Of a DNA stretch of 64,000 nt, positions 1-9,600 are shown one piece after another; the first letter of the stretch is position 1, and every line of letters starts with the position of its first letter. Both the position numbers and the translations under genes were made by a program. The notes beneath the pieces are model-generated. The model was given only the letters and a program-made list of their open reading frames with translations, had not been told where the DNA came from and did no database searches. Origin of the DNA: Streptomyces sp. NBC_00433 (GTDB lineage Bacteria > Actinomycetota > Actinomycetes > Streptomycetales > Streptomycetaceae); the NCBI GenBank assembly GCA_036015235.1, contig CP107926.1, positions 2,918,001 through 2,982,000 of the forward strand, in the 5' to 3' direction.

Positions 1-3000
1 CAGCCCCGCGGCGTCCCGCCCCGCCGGCGAGACCTCGCCGATCCGCCGCATGAACTGCGGCAGATCCCAGTCACGCAGCTCGCTGCGCGCCAGGTTCTGG
101 TACGCCCGGACCACGTGCCCCAGCTCGCCGCCCCGCGTCATCACGGCCGGACGGCCGCGGACGGCCGCCAGCGTCACGGTCTTCTCCTCGGAGCCGGTGC
201 GGTTCTCCTGGCTGACGAACTCCCACCCGTCCCTGCCGTACCACATCAGGTTGGCGACCTCGAACAGGCTGCCCTGCGGCACGGCACCGGCGTACTCGCC
301 CGCGCCGAACCAGTCCACCGGCCGCTGTTCCCGCCGGAAGCCCACCGGGTGCGGCATGTTCGAGTCCGGCGACTGGTAGTGCCACACCGTGACCCGAGCC
401 GGATCGGTGTGCGGGGTGACCGCGTACGCACACCCGTTCATCGTCGGCGTCACCACCAGACGGGGTTCGGACACCCCGGGGTGACGCGGCACCTCGGCAT
501 GCCCGACCCGCCGCGCGTAGTCGGCCGAGCCGCGCGTGAGATACGGGACGAACGCGGCATTGACGTACCCGCTCTCCGCCCGGACCTCGGGAAGGCGCGT
601 CCCCTGCCCGATCCCGAAACGCTCGGCCCCGTAGCGCCGCACATACCACTCGGCCGCCGGCGCCAGTACGTACACCGGCTTCCCGGTCGTGTCCGCGCCC
701 CGCCGCACCAGCACGAAGCGGTGCTCCGGCAGGCCCGGCATCACGTCGAGCGCCCTCATGAACCGGTCCCGGCCCAGCGCGTCGAGGCCGCTCGCGTGGA
801 GCTCCAGGCCACCCTCCATGTCCATCGACAGCACGTTCCCCTGAAGGAACGTCCGGGGGTCCGAGACCAGCAGCGCCTCGGGCTCCTCGTGACCGGCCAG
901 GGGAGCGGCCTGCGAAGTGTCGGAGGTACCGGTGGTGGCGTTCGCCTGGACGTCGGACGGCACGGACAGATCCGCCGCCCTCCCGCGCATGCCGGCGAAA
1001 GCGCCCGACCGTCCGCCCGCCGTGACGAGATCCCTGGCCGCCTGTTCCGCCGCCGCTGCCCCGCCCTCGCGCAAGGCCCTGGCGATGTGGCCCAGATCGT
1101 TCACACGCCGCTGCCGCTGCGCCACGGCCCTCGGGTCGTGACCGATGGCCTGCGCCGGGGGATCGGCGCGCTGGTGGATGTGGAAGGCCTCCGCGACCTC
1201 CTCGCGGGTCAGCCCGTGCAGCACCGGCTCGTCCCTGATGGCCTCGTCGACGGCCTCGTGGAAGGCCTGCTCCCGCGGGACGTCCTCCGCTTCCTCGTGG
1301 AAGGCGGCACCGCTGTCCGGCTCCTCGTGGAGCGGGGAGAGCTCCCGCCCCTTTCCCTTCGTACCGGTGCCGCGGTTCCGGTCCGCGAACAGATGCTCGG
1401 CGGAGGAGCCGTCCACGAACTCGCGGTGCGCCTCAAGCAGCGCGGGCCGCGACCGCACGATCTTCGTGGCGACGGCCTCCGCCTGCTCGGCCTGCCGCAG
1501 GGACGTGAACGGACTGCCGTACCGCTGCGTCAGATACGCGTGCGCCTGGCTGACGTCCTGGTACGTGAACGACAGACCGGTGGGGCGCAGCCAGCTGTTG
1601 ACCCGGTGGGCCATCTCCAACTGCCACGCCACGCGGTCGGCGACGACGTCGGCCCGCAGGTCGAGGTCGACGTGCTGGAAGCCGTTCCCGAACTCCTGGG
1701 TCAACTGCTGCCGGACGTGGGCCACATGCTCGTCGCTGGCGTAACCGGCGGACTGCACGCGCGTGTTGACCGCGCTGAGCAGTGCCCGGTTGTCCATCAC
1801 CCGGGCCGCCACCGCGCCGGCTCGCGTCTCCAGGCTCAGCTGCCGGAAGTCGTCCCCGAACGCCTCGCCCAGTTCCCGGTGGGCCGACTGGATCTCGGGG
1901 CCCCCGACGTACACGTTCGCGTGGTCCACCAGCAGGCGGTTGGCGGCGCTCGCCAGTTCGCCCGCGCTGCGGTTCAGGTGCGCGGCGACTGCCACGGCCC
2001 TCATGCCCTGCGGCAGCTGCGGGGTCTGCGCCAGGACCTCGTGGAGGGCGTCCTCGACCTCCTGGGGGGTCGCACGGTCATGGCCCCGCAGCCTCTGGTT
2101 GACCTCCTGGGCCAGGGTCGGCGTTTCCTGCCGGCCGCCGAGGGACGTCGATCCCCTGTGCTCCTGGGGCGCGCGGGTGACGGTGAGCTGCTCCTGGTGG
2201 GCGGCGGTCTCGCGGCTCGGCGTGACCGTCAGCTGCTCCTGGTGGCCGGCGGTGTCCCGGCTCGGCGTGACCGTGAGCTGCTCCTGCTCCCCCACGGTGT
2301 CCCGGCTCGGCGTGACCGTCAGCTGCTCCTGCTCCCCCACGGTGTCCCGGCTCGGCGTGACCGTCAGCTGCTCCTGGTGGCCGGCGGTGTCGCGGCTCGG
2401 CGTGACCGTCGGATGCTCCTGCTCCCCCACGGTGTCCCGGGGCACCGCCGTCGATCCGGCATCCTGCGTCGCGCCTTCCCCGTCCCGCACCGGCAGCGGC
2501 GGACCGGCGTCGTCCGGCTCCGGAGCGGGGGTGCGGGCGCCCCCGTCGTTCCGGCGGCCGAAGGCGTCACGCACCGCACTGCCCTTGTCACCGTGGACGA
2601 CGGCGCCCGACGCGCCGGGGTCGTTGCCGCGGCCGCCGAAGTCGCCTTCGTGGAACCAGTTGTTCCGCAGGTCGTCGAGATTGGCCGTGAAGGAGTCGCC
2701 GTTGCGCGACTCGTGCGCCAGCCAGGTGTCCGTGCGGTGTCCCTCCGGCGCGAACAGCTCGTCGTACCTGGTCACGCGCTCTGTGCGGAAGTCGCTGCCC
2801 AGCCGGCCGAGGGTGTCGTCGTGGAGCTGGGAGGACTCGATGCTGTCGGGATGCCCCACAACGTGGTGGAAGGACCGCGCGGCGTCGGCCACCACGTCCT
2901 GGAGGTCGGCCTCGTGGCGGATGGTGTCGTCCAGGGTGGACCGTACGCGGTCGCGCAGGTCGGCCCACGGTCCCGCCGGACTGCTCCCCGGCTTCCCTGT

Positions 3001-6000
3001 GGTGTCCGACACCAGGTCGAAGTGGTGGCCGGCGGCGTCCCGCACGTTGTTCAGGTACTCCCCGAGCACCCGCTGCCGCCCGCCCTCGCCGAGCCGGTCA
3101 AGGGCGTCCGCGCCCAGGCCCGAGAGGACGTCGTCAGCGTGCGCGGTCTCCTCCGGCAGCCTGGACTCGACGTACCTCTCCCGCGCGATACGGCCGGGGA
3201 CCTGGTCGACGGCACGAGTCGCGGCCATCTGCCACAGCTCTTCAGCTCCCGGGGTGCGGCCGTTGCGGAAGACGAGTTCGTGGTCGGTGCGCAGGTCGCG
3301 CAGGAATTCCTGGCGCACCCGGTTCAGGACGGATTCGCCGGCCGCGCCGGGGCCCTCGGAGTTGACCCGGAGGATGTCGTCGGCGACCTTCCCGCCCGTG
3401 ACACGGATGTCGTGTTCCCTCTCCCCGATGTCCCGGATGCCGCCGAACACGCTGTCCTTGACCGCGTCGATGTGGCTCTGGGTGGCCTCGTCCGGCATGC
3501 CCGTCGCGCCCGGGTCGCGCATGAACCCGTCGAGGACCGTGTTCAGGTCCTCGGCTTTGCCGATGAAGAGGTGCTCGACCGGGTTGAAGTCGTGCGACCT
3601 GTCGCGGAAGTAGTCGACCGGCGATTCGGAGTCCGACGGGGAGACGAAGGTGAAGTCGTCGGGGCTCGAACCGTCGGCGCCATCCTTGAGCCTGGCGACG
3701 GGCCCGTTGTGGTCAGCGTCCTCCGGGTACCCGTACAGCTTCCCGTCGCTCTTCACGTAGGTGTTGAGCCGGGAGTCGAAGACGTAGCGGGAGGACAGCC
3801 CGTCGAACTGCGGCAGGTCCTCGCCGTAGCCGAAGCGGTTCGCCTTGTAGGCGGCGATCTGCTCCTTGAAGTGGCCGGCGAGGCGCTCGGCCTGGTCGGC
3901 GCGGACGAGGTATTTGTACGCGTTCGCCTTGGCGTCCGCGACGATGCGGTGGAAGGCGTCCGTCGTCACGTGCCCCGACCGGTCAACCTCGGCCCGGAAT
4001 TCGCGGGTGATGTCCTGGCGCCAGTTGTGGCGGGCGTTCCTCACCGCCAACCCGTCCGCCGGCAGTTGCGACCCGTCCCCGATCGCCGTGAACGTGTCGT
4101 ACCCCTGCTGCCACGCTTCGTCGAGCTCTCCCGCGCGGGTCTCCAGGCGTCCTTCCGCGTCGACGACCGGCAGGTGCCGCTCGGTCTGCTCGTGCTTGAA
4201 GGTGTTCCATTCCGAGTGCCTGGCGGCCTCCTCGGGAGTGGGCTGCCCGTGGCCGGGCGTGCCGCTCCCGCCGCCCGCGAGGTCGTCGCGGGCGTGCGGG
4301 CCGCCGGTGCCTGCCGCTCCCGCGTCGTGCGCGGGCGTGCCGCCGGGGCCGGAGGGGCCTTCGTGGCCGCTGCCGGGTCCGTGCACGGTCGTCCCCTCCA
4401 CGGCGTCGGCACCGTGGCCCTGGCGGCCGGCGTCCGCGGGGGCGGCCTCGCCGGGCCGCACGCCGGGGCCGGAGCCGGCGTCGTGCTGCCTGACGACCGG
4501 GACGGCGGACGCGTGGGACGCGAGGGAGTTCGCGGCCAGGGCGACGCCGTCGACCGGCTCGGAGTGCGCCGAGGTCGCGGAGTGCGGCACGGGGTCGGCC
4601 GGCCTCGGGCGGTGGTCGTCCTGGGCGCCCGTGTCGTCCCGGCGAGCGGTGCCGCCGGGCGGCTTCTCGGCCGGTGCCACGTACGAGGGGTCGCCTGTGC
4701 CGCGGTTGCCGCCGGCGCCGGGGGCGAGATCATGCGGGCCGCGGGTCGTCACCGGGGTCGCCGTACGGCCGCCACCGGACACGTCCGGGCCGCCTTGCCG
4801 TGCCGGGCCGCCTGTACCGGCGTCGTGCACGAGGGTGCGCGCGTCGGCCGGCAACTGCTCGACGTTCGAACGTGTCCCGGCGCCGGCCGGCCCCGCGCTG
4901 CCGCGCCCCGCGTCGGAACCCGCCTCGTACGTGGCCTCGGGACCGTGGTCGGCCGCCGCCGTGGTGCGGCCGCCGCCGGCCGGGTGCGGGACGCCCCCAC
5001 CGGAGTGCGGCGCGGCGCCGCCGGGCGGGACCACGTCCCGCACCCCGCCACCGCCGCCCGCCGGACCGGGCGCGAGCACGTCCCTCGGGCCGCCCTGCGT
5101 GGGCGCACCCTCACCGGGGACGTTCTCGCGGACGCCCCCACCGGAATGCGACGCGGCGCCGCCGGGCGGGACCACGTCCCGCACCCCGCCACCGCCGCCC
5201 GCCGGACCGGGCGCGAGCACGTCCCTCGGGCCGCCCTGCAAGGGCGCACCCTCACCGGGGACGTTCTCGCGGACGCCCCCACCGGAATGCGGCGCGGCGC
5301 CGCCGGGCGCGAGCACGTCCCGCACCCCGCCACCGCCCGCCAGACCGGGCGCGAGCACGTCCCGTACCCCGTCGCCGGTGGTGGCGTCCCTGCCCCCGGG
5401 AGGGTTGTCGCGCGGGGCGGAGGGTTTCACGGCCGCGTTACCGGGAGCGTCGACGGTGCTGCGCGGCGGCGCGTCGAGGTTCGCGTGCGGCGTCGAGGCC
5501 ACCGGGGGCGCGTCGTCCCTGACGAGGTGCGGCGGCGTGCCGGCCCCGTGTGCGACCTCCCGGCCGGGGGTGGCCGGCGGGGTGAGGCCGGGCCCGGTGC
5601 CGGGCCGTGCCGTGCCGCCGGGGGCCCCTTCGGGGCCGCCGTGAAGGGTCCGCACGTCGCCCGGCAGCGGCACGTTCGCGCCCGCACTGCCGATTCCCGT
5701 CCGCGGTGAGCCGGTGACCGGGTCGGTGGCACCGGCGTGCAGCGGCAGCGCGTTGTTCGTCTCGATCACCGAGTTCGTGGGGAACGGCGCGAGGTGCGTG
5801 ACGTTGGGGAGATCGACATGGACGGTGCCGCCCACATTCGGAAGGTCCGTGTGCACCGTGGTCGGTGTGGGGGTGTTGACGTCCGAGACGTGCGGCAGTC
5901 CCGCGCCGGAGCTGATGTGGGGGTTCGTGAGATGCGCCTCCACACCTCCCATCCCCGCGCCGGCCCACACGCCCAGACCGATGTTGAGGCCCTCGCCCTT

Positions 6001-6579
6001 CCAGTCGATGTCCAAAGGCCCGTGGGCGGCGGCGGACGCCATGATCTGGGAGACCACGTCGGTGCCCAGCGTCATCGCCGCGTTGATCGCCGCGTCGGCA
6101 CTGAACGCGGCGACCCGCCCCAGCGCTCCGGCCGCACTGGCGATCCTGGAGATGCCGGCCACGACGCTCGCGACGATCTCGCCGACCGCCGTGGCCATCT
6201 CGCCCAGGATGCCGGCGACTCCGAACGAGGCGATCCCGAGGGCCGTACCGAAGATCGTCGCGAGGGCTTCGATCAGGTGGTTGCGCTCGATCTCCTTGAT
6301 CGCCTTCTGCAACTCGTCCGCGTAGCTGAGGATCGCCCGGCCGATCTCGACCGCGACCGTGGCCGCCTGCCAGAGGGAGTTCCAGACGTTGAACGGTGCT
6401 TCCGCCTCGCCGTGCCCGTCCCAGACCAGCTGTGCCGCGCGGCCGGCCTTGCCGGTCCACCCGGCACCCATCGCCCCGACGGCGCCGTGCATCGTCGCGA
6501 GGTACTCAAGGAGCCTCTCGCCGGTGTTGATCCACTGGTTGCCGAGGTCGCGGATGGGGCCGACGTCGAACTTGGGCAT
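1..6579 (-). CDS. Giant WXG100-like, repeat-rich putative ESX substrate/polymorphic toxin (3' end outside window)
   Basis: 2,193 codons are visible and no stop is reached. The ATG follows GTGAGGACACCC. Residues 1-110 form a helical WXG100-like entry domain (GWTGKAGRAAQLVWDG), then a hydrophobic Ala/Gly-rich stretch. Residues about 200-780 are Pro/Gly-rich and hold 47-residue near-identical repeats (about 405-535). A charged helical region spans about 780-1340. Six copies of a 15-residue repeat (RDTVGEQEQLTVTPS type) follow at about 1375-1470, then more helical sequence. Near the visible end, MNGCAYAV (Cys2050) is followed by VTVWHYQSP (His2067) in strand-rich sequence. This layout of secretion domain, long linker and C-terminal enzyme-like domain is typical of polymorphic toxins and large ESX substrates. 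It lies 98 bp downstream of eccC in the same direction. Function is inferred, and any immunity gene would lie outside the window. Confidence 0.8.
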   Translation of the reverse strand, partial: MPKFDVGPIRDLGNQWINTGERLLEYLATMHGAVGAMGAGWTGKAGRAAQLVWDGHGEAEAPFNVWNSLWQAATVAVEIGRAILSYADELQKAIKEIERNHLIEALATIFGTALGIASFGVAGILGEMATAVGEIVASVVAGISRIASAAGALGRVAAFSADAAINAAMTLGTDVVSQIMASAAAHGPLDIDWKGEGLNIGLGVWAGAGMGGVEAHLTNPHISSGAGLPHVSDVNTPTPTTVHTDLPNVGGTVHVDLPNVTHLAPFPTNSVIETNNALPLHAGATDPVTGSPRTGIGSAGANVPLPGDVRTLHGGPEGAPGGTARPGTGPGLTPPATPGREVAHGAGTPPHLVRDDAPPVASTPHANLDAPPRSTVDAPGNAAVKPSAPRDNPPGGRDATTGDGVRDVLAPGLAGGGGVRDVLAPGGAAPHSGGGVRENVPGEGAPLQGGPRDVLAPGPAGGGGGVRDVVPPGGAASHSGGGVRENVPGEGAPTQGGPRDVLAPGPAGGGGGVRDVVPPGGAAPHSGGGVPHPAGGGRTTAAADHGPEATYEAGSDAGRGSAGPAGAGTRSNVEQLPADARTLVHDAGTGGPARQGGPDVSGGGRTATPVTTRGPHDLAPGAGGNRGTGDPSYVAPAEKPPGGTARRDDTGAQDDHRPRPADPVPHSATSAHSEPVDGVALAANSLASHASAVPVVRQHDAGSGPGVRPGEAAPADAGRQGHGADAVEGTTVHGPGSGHEGPSGPGGTPAHDAGAAGTGGPHARDDLAGGGSGTPGHGQPTPEEAARHSEWNTFKHEQTERHLPVVDAEGRLETRAGELDEAWQQGYDTFTAIGDGSQLPADGLAVRNARHNWRQDITREFRAEVDRSGHVTTDAFHRIVADAKANAYKYLVRADQAERLAGHFKEQIAAYKANRFGYGEDLPQFDGLSSRYVFDSRLNTYVKSDGKLYGYPEDADHNGPVARLKDGADGSSPDDFTFVSPSDSESPVDYFRDRSHDFNPVEHLFIGKAEDLNTVLDGFMRDPGATGMPDEATQSHIDAVKDSVFGGIRDIGEREHDIRVTGGKVADDILRVNSEGPGAAGESVLNRVRQEFLRDLRTDHELVFRNGRTPGAEELWQMAATRAVDQVPGRIARERYVESRLPEETAHADDVLSGLGADALDRLGEGGRQRVLGEYLNNVRDAAGHHFDLVSDTTGKPGSSPAGPWADLRDRVRSTLDDTIRHEADLQDVVADAARSFHHVVGHPDSIESSQLHDDTLGRLGSDFRTERVTRYDELFAPEGHRTDTWLAHESRNGDSFTANLDDLRNNWFHEGDFGGRGNDPGASGAVVHGDKGSAVRDAFGRRNDGGARTPAPEPDDAGPPLPVRDGEGATQDAGSTAVPRDTVGEQEHPTVTPSRDTAGHQEQLTVTPSRDTVGEQEQLTVTPSRDTVGEQEQLTVTPSRDTAGHQEQLTVTPSRETAAHQEQLTVTRAPQEHRGSTSLGGRQETPTLAQEVNQRLRGHDRATPQEVEDALHEVLAQTPQLPQGMRAVAVAAHLNRSAGELASAANRLLVDHANVYVGGPEIQSAHRELGEAFGDDFRQLSLETRAGAVAARVMDNRALLSAVNTRVQSAGYASDEHVAHVRQQLTQEFGNGFQHVDLDLRADVVADRVAWQLEMAHRVNSWLRPTGLSFTYQDVSQAHAYLTQRYGSPFTSLRQAEQAEAVATKIVRSRPALLEAHREFVDGSSAEHLFADRNRGTGTKGKGRELSPLHEEPDSGAAFHEEAEDVPREQAFHEAVDEAIRDEPVLHGLTREEVAEAFHIHQRADPPAQAIGHDPRAVAQRQRRVNDLGHIARALREGGAAAAEQAARDLVTAGGRSGAFAGMRGRAADLSVPSDVQANATTGTSDTSQAAPLAGHEEPEALLVSDPRTFLQGNVLSMDMEGGLELHASGLDALGRDRFMRALDVMPGLPEHRFVLVRRGADTTGKPVYVLAPAAEWYVRRYGAERFGIGQGTRLPEVRAESGYVNAAFVPYLTRGSADYARRVGHAEVPRHPGVSEPRLVVTPTMNGCAYAVTPHTDPARVTVWHYQSPDSNMPHPVGFRREQRPVDWFGAGEYAGAVPQGSLFEVANLMWYGRDGWEFVSQENRTGSEEKTVTLAAVRGRPAVMTRGGELGHVVRAYQNLARSELRDWDLPQFMRRIGEVSPAGRDAAGL
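2180..2440 (-). repeat. Six tandem 45-bp repeats inside the giant ESX substrate
   Basis: The unit, read on the plus strand, contains CGGCTCGGCGTGACCGT and recurs exactly every 45 bp (GCTCGG at 2215, 2260, 2305, 2350 and 2395). It encodes a 15-residue unit of the form PSRDTVGEQEQLTVT. Small differences (GEQE versus GHQE, RDT versus RET) show the copies have begun to diverge. The period keeps the reading frame. Confidence 0.9.
4975..5360 (-). repeat. 141-bp (47-residue) near-identical repeats in the giant ESX substrate
   Basis: CGGAATGCG-type landmarks recur at 5001, 5142 and 5283, a period of 141 bp. The encoded unit is Gly/Pro/Val-rich, with VRENVPGEGAP, GGPRDVLAPG and GVRDVVPPGG segments. 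The high nucleotide identity suggests recent duplication, and the period preserves the frame. Confidence 0.9.
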
Positions 6580-6677
6580 GGGGTGTCCTCACAGGCGGGC
6601 GGTCCCTGCCGGGACGCCCGCCGGTCGATCGGTTCGGATGGCAGCAGCGGGTGGCGCTGTGCGAGCCGGGTGAACGG

Positions 6678-9600
6678 TCAGTCGTCGGCCGCGTCGTGCA
6701 CCGTCTGGACGAGGGAGGCGCCGCTGCGGCGGGAGACGACGATGCCGCGTCCCGGAGCCAGCCGCCGCGCGCGCTGATCGCCCAGCACGGTTCCCTCGCG
6801 GGGATCGCCGGACAGGATCAGTCCTCCGGAGCCGAGGTCGCGGATCCGGCCCGCCACGGGGTCCGCGAGGGAACGGCTCATTCCGCCGTTCCGGCGGGCG
6901 ACCACGACGTGGAAGCCGATCTCGGCTGCCTGGGTGAGGTAGTCGCCCACCGCGGCCAGCGGGCCGCGCCCGGTCGTCCCGCCCGTGGCCACCAGGTCGT
7001 AGTCGTCCACCACCAGGTACAGCTCGGGGCCGGCCCACCAGGCGCGCTCCTTCAGCTCGCGCGAGGTGATGCCCGGGGGCGGCATCCGCTCCTTGAGCTT
7101 CTCCACGACCTGCCCGACGTAGAGGGCTGCCGCGTCCGGGTCCCCGGCCATCGCGCCGAGGTAGTCGTCGGGCACCGCGCCCAGCAGCCCGCGCCGGTAG
7201 TCGACGACGACGAAGCGCAGGTCCCAGGCCGACCGGCGCCGGGTCATACCCCGCATCCAGGAGCGCAGGAAGGAGGTCTTGCCCGAGCCGGAGTCGCCGT
7301 ACACCAGGAAGTGCGGCCCGTCGGCTTCCAGGTCGAGGATCTGCGGGCGCAGATCGAAGTCCCTGATCCCGATCGGCACGGCGCCCGCGGGCAGGGCCCC
7401 GGCACCACCGGGGAGGGCCTCGCAGGCCCGCTCCAGCTCCTCCGGGGTGATCAGCTCGGCGAGCACGCGCAGCGGCGGGGCGGTGGCGCCCCGCCAGCTC
7501 GCGGCGAGCTCCTCGACCACGGTCTCCTGGGCCTTGGTCAGGTTGTCCGCGCTGGCAGTGCCGTCGAGCCGCGGCAGGGCCGCCTGGAAGAGGTTGCCGG
7601 GCGCCACCAGGCCGCGGCCGGGCAGGGACGCGCGCAGCTGCCTGGCCAGCGGCCGGGAGACATCCGACTCGGCGGGCTCGGCGAGGCGCAGTTCCAGGCG
7701 GCCGGTGACGGTGTCGCGCAGGTTGGCCCGCAGCTCCGCCCAGCGGTTGGCGGTGAGCACCAGGTGGACGCCCACGCCGAGACCACGCACCGCGATGTCG
7801 GGCACGATCTCCTCGGCCTCCTCCACGGAGGAGCGCAGGGCGGCCCAGTTGTCGATGACGAGGACGACGTCGGCGGCGTTGACGCCGTGGGGCAGGGCCT
7901 CCTCGTCGCGCCGCCGGCGGAAGTCCGCCGCGGAGTCGATCCGCAGCTCCTGGAAGAGCTGCTCCCGGTCGTGCACCAGCTGCCGGACCACGGACAGCGC
8001 GCGCCGGGTCCGTGCCTCGTCGTGCCGGGTGGTGATGCCCGACACGTGCGGAGCCCGCTCCAGCCCGACGAGGCTGCCGCCGCCGAAGTCGACGCCGAGG
8101 AACTGCAGTTCGTCGGGGGTGTGGGTGAGCATCGCGCTCATCATCAGGGAGCGCAGCAGGGTGCTCTTGCCGGACTGCGGGGCGCCCACCACGATCAGGT
8201 GCCCGTGCGGGCCGGACAGGTCGAGCAGCATGGCGCGCTGCTCCTGGCGGCTGGGCAGGTCCACCACCCCGACCGGGAAGGACAGGCCCGCGCCCTGGGG
8301 CCACAGCGGGGAGTGCAGGCCCCGCTCCGCGCCGGCCCGGACGGGCCCGAGCAGCGAGTCGAGCTCGACGCCCGTCGGCAGCGGCGGCAGCCACACCTGG
8401 TGCACGGGGTTGCCGTGCACCTTCACCCGCGCCACGGCCACCTGCATCTCGGTGCGCTGGCCGGGCAGCGGCCGGGCGAGTGTCATGGACGGCTCGGACT
8501 CGTCGGTCTCCTCGGTGGCGGCGTCGGCCGCGGTGCGCAGGCCGAACGGGACGGGGACCGGGGCCGGCCCCGCCACGGGTTCGCGCTCGTCCTCCTCCAG
8601 GTAGGTGCCGGAGATGTGCGCGACCCGGAAGCGCTCGTAGACCGTCTCGTCGACCTTGAGGTAGGCCGAGCCGGGGATCGGGGGAAGCCGGTAGGCGTCG
8701 GGCGTCCCGATGACCGCGCGGCTCTCCTGGGCGCTGAAGGTCCGCAGGCAGATCCGGTACGACAGGTGCGACTCCAGGCCGCGCAGCCGGCCCTCGTCCA
8801 GCCGCTGGGTGGCCAGCAGCAGGTGCATGCCCAGGCTTCGGCCGACCCGTCCGATCTGGACGAACAGCTCGATGAAGTCGGGCCGTTGAGCCAGGAGTTC
8901 ACCGAACTCGTCGACGACGACCACCAGGTACGGCATCGGCTCCAGGGGCCTGCCGTCCACGTCGGTGCCACCGGCGGCCTGCAGGATCTGGTACTCGCGG
9001 ACGGAGTCGACGTTGCCGGCCTGGCGCAGCATCTTCTGCCGGCGCTGCTGTTCGCCGTGCAGGGCCGTACGGACCCGGTCCACCATCGCCAGGTCGTCGG
9101 CGAGGTTGGTGATCAGACCCGCGACGTGCGGCAGGTCGGTGACGCCGGCGAAGGTGGCGCCGCCCTTGAAGTCGACCAGCACGAAGCTGAGGTGCTCGGG
9201 GGCGTGGGTCATGGTCAGGCCCGTGACGAGGGTCCGCAGCAGTTCGCTCTTGCCGGAACCGGTCGCGCCGACGACCAGGCCGTGCGGGCCCACACCGCCG
9301 AGGGCGGACTCCTTCAGGTCCAGCACGAGCGGGGAGTTGTCACCGGTGAACCCGATCGGCAGCCGCAGCAGGGCCTCGTCGTCGGGCTCGCGCCACAGCG
9401 CGGTGGGGTCGAAGGTGCCCAGGTCGGTGACGCCCAGCATCTCGGGCAGGGAGACGGCGCGGGCGAGGACCTGGTCCTGCTCGCCGGACAGCTTCAGCGG
9501 CGACAGCGCCCTGGCCGCCTGCTCGCCGAGTTCGGGCGGGCACACGTCGGCGACGGCGTCCTGGGCCGTCTGGACCAGGGCGGGATGGCGGGTCTCCAGG

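Noticed and set aside
115-5709. 1,864-codon open frame on the plus strand
   Set aside because: It mirrors the giant minus-strand substrate gene; GC bias at codon positions makes long antisense frames. The translation is Arg/Val/Gly-rich with no domain.
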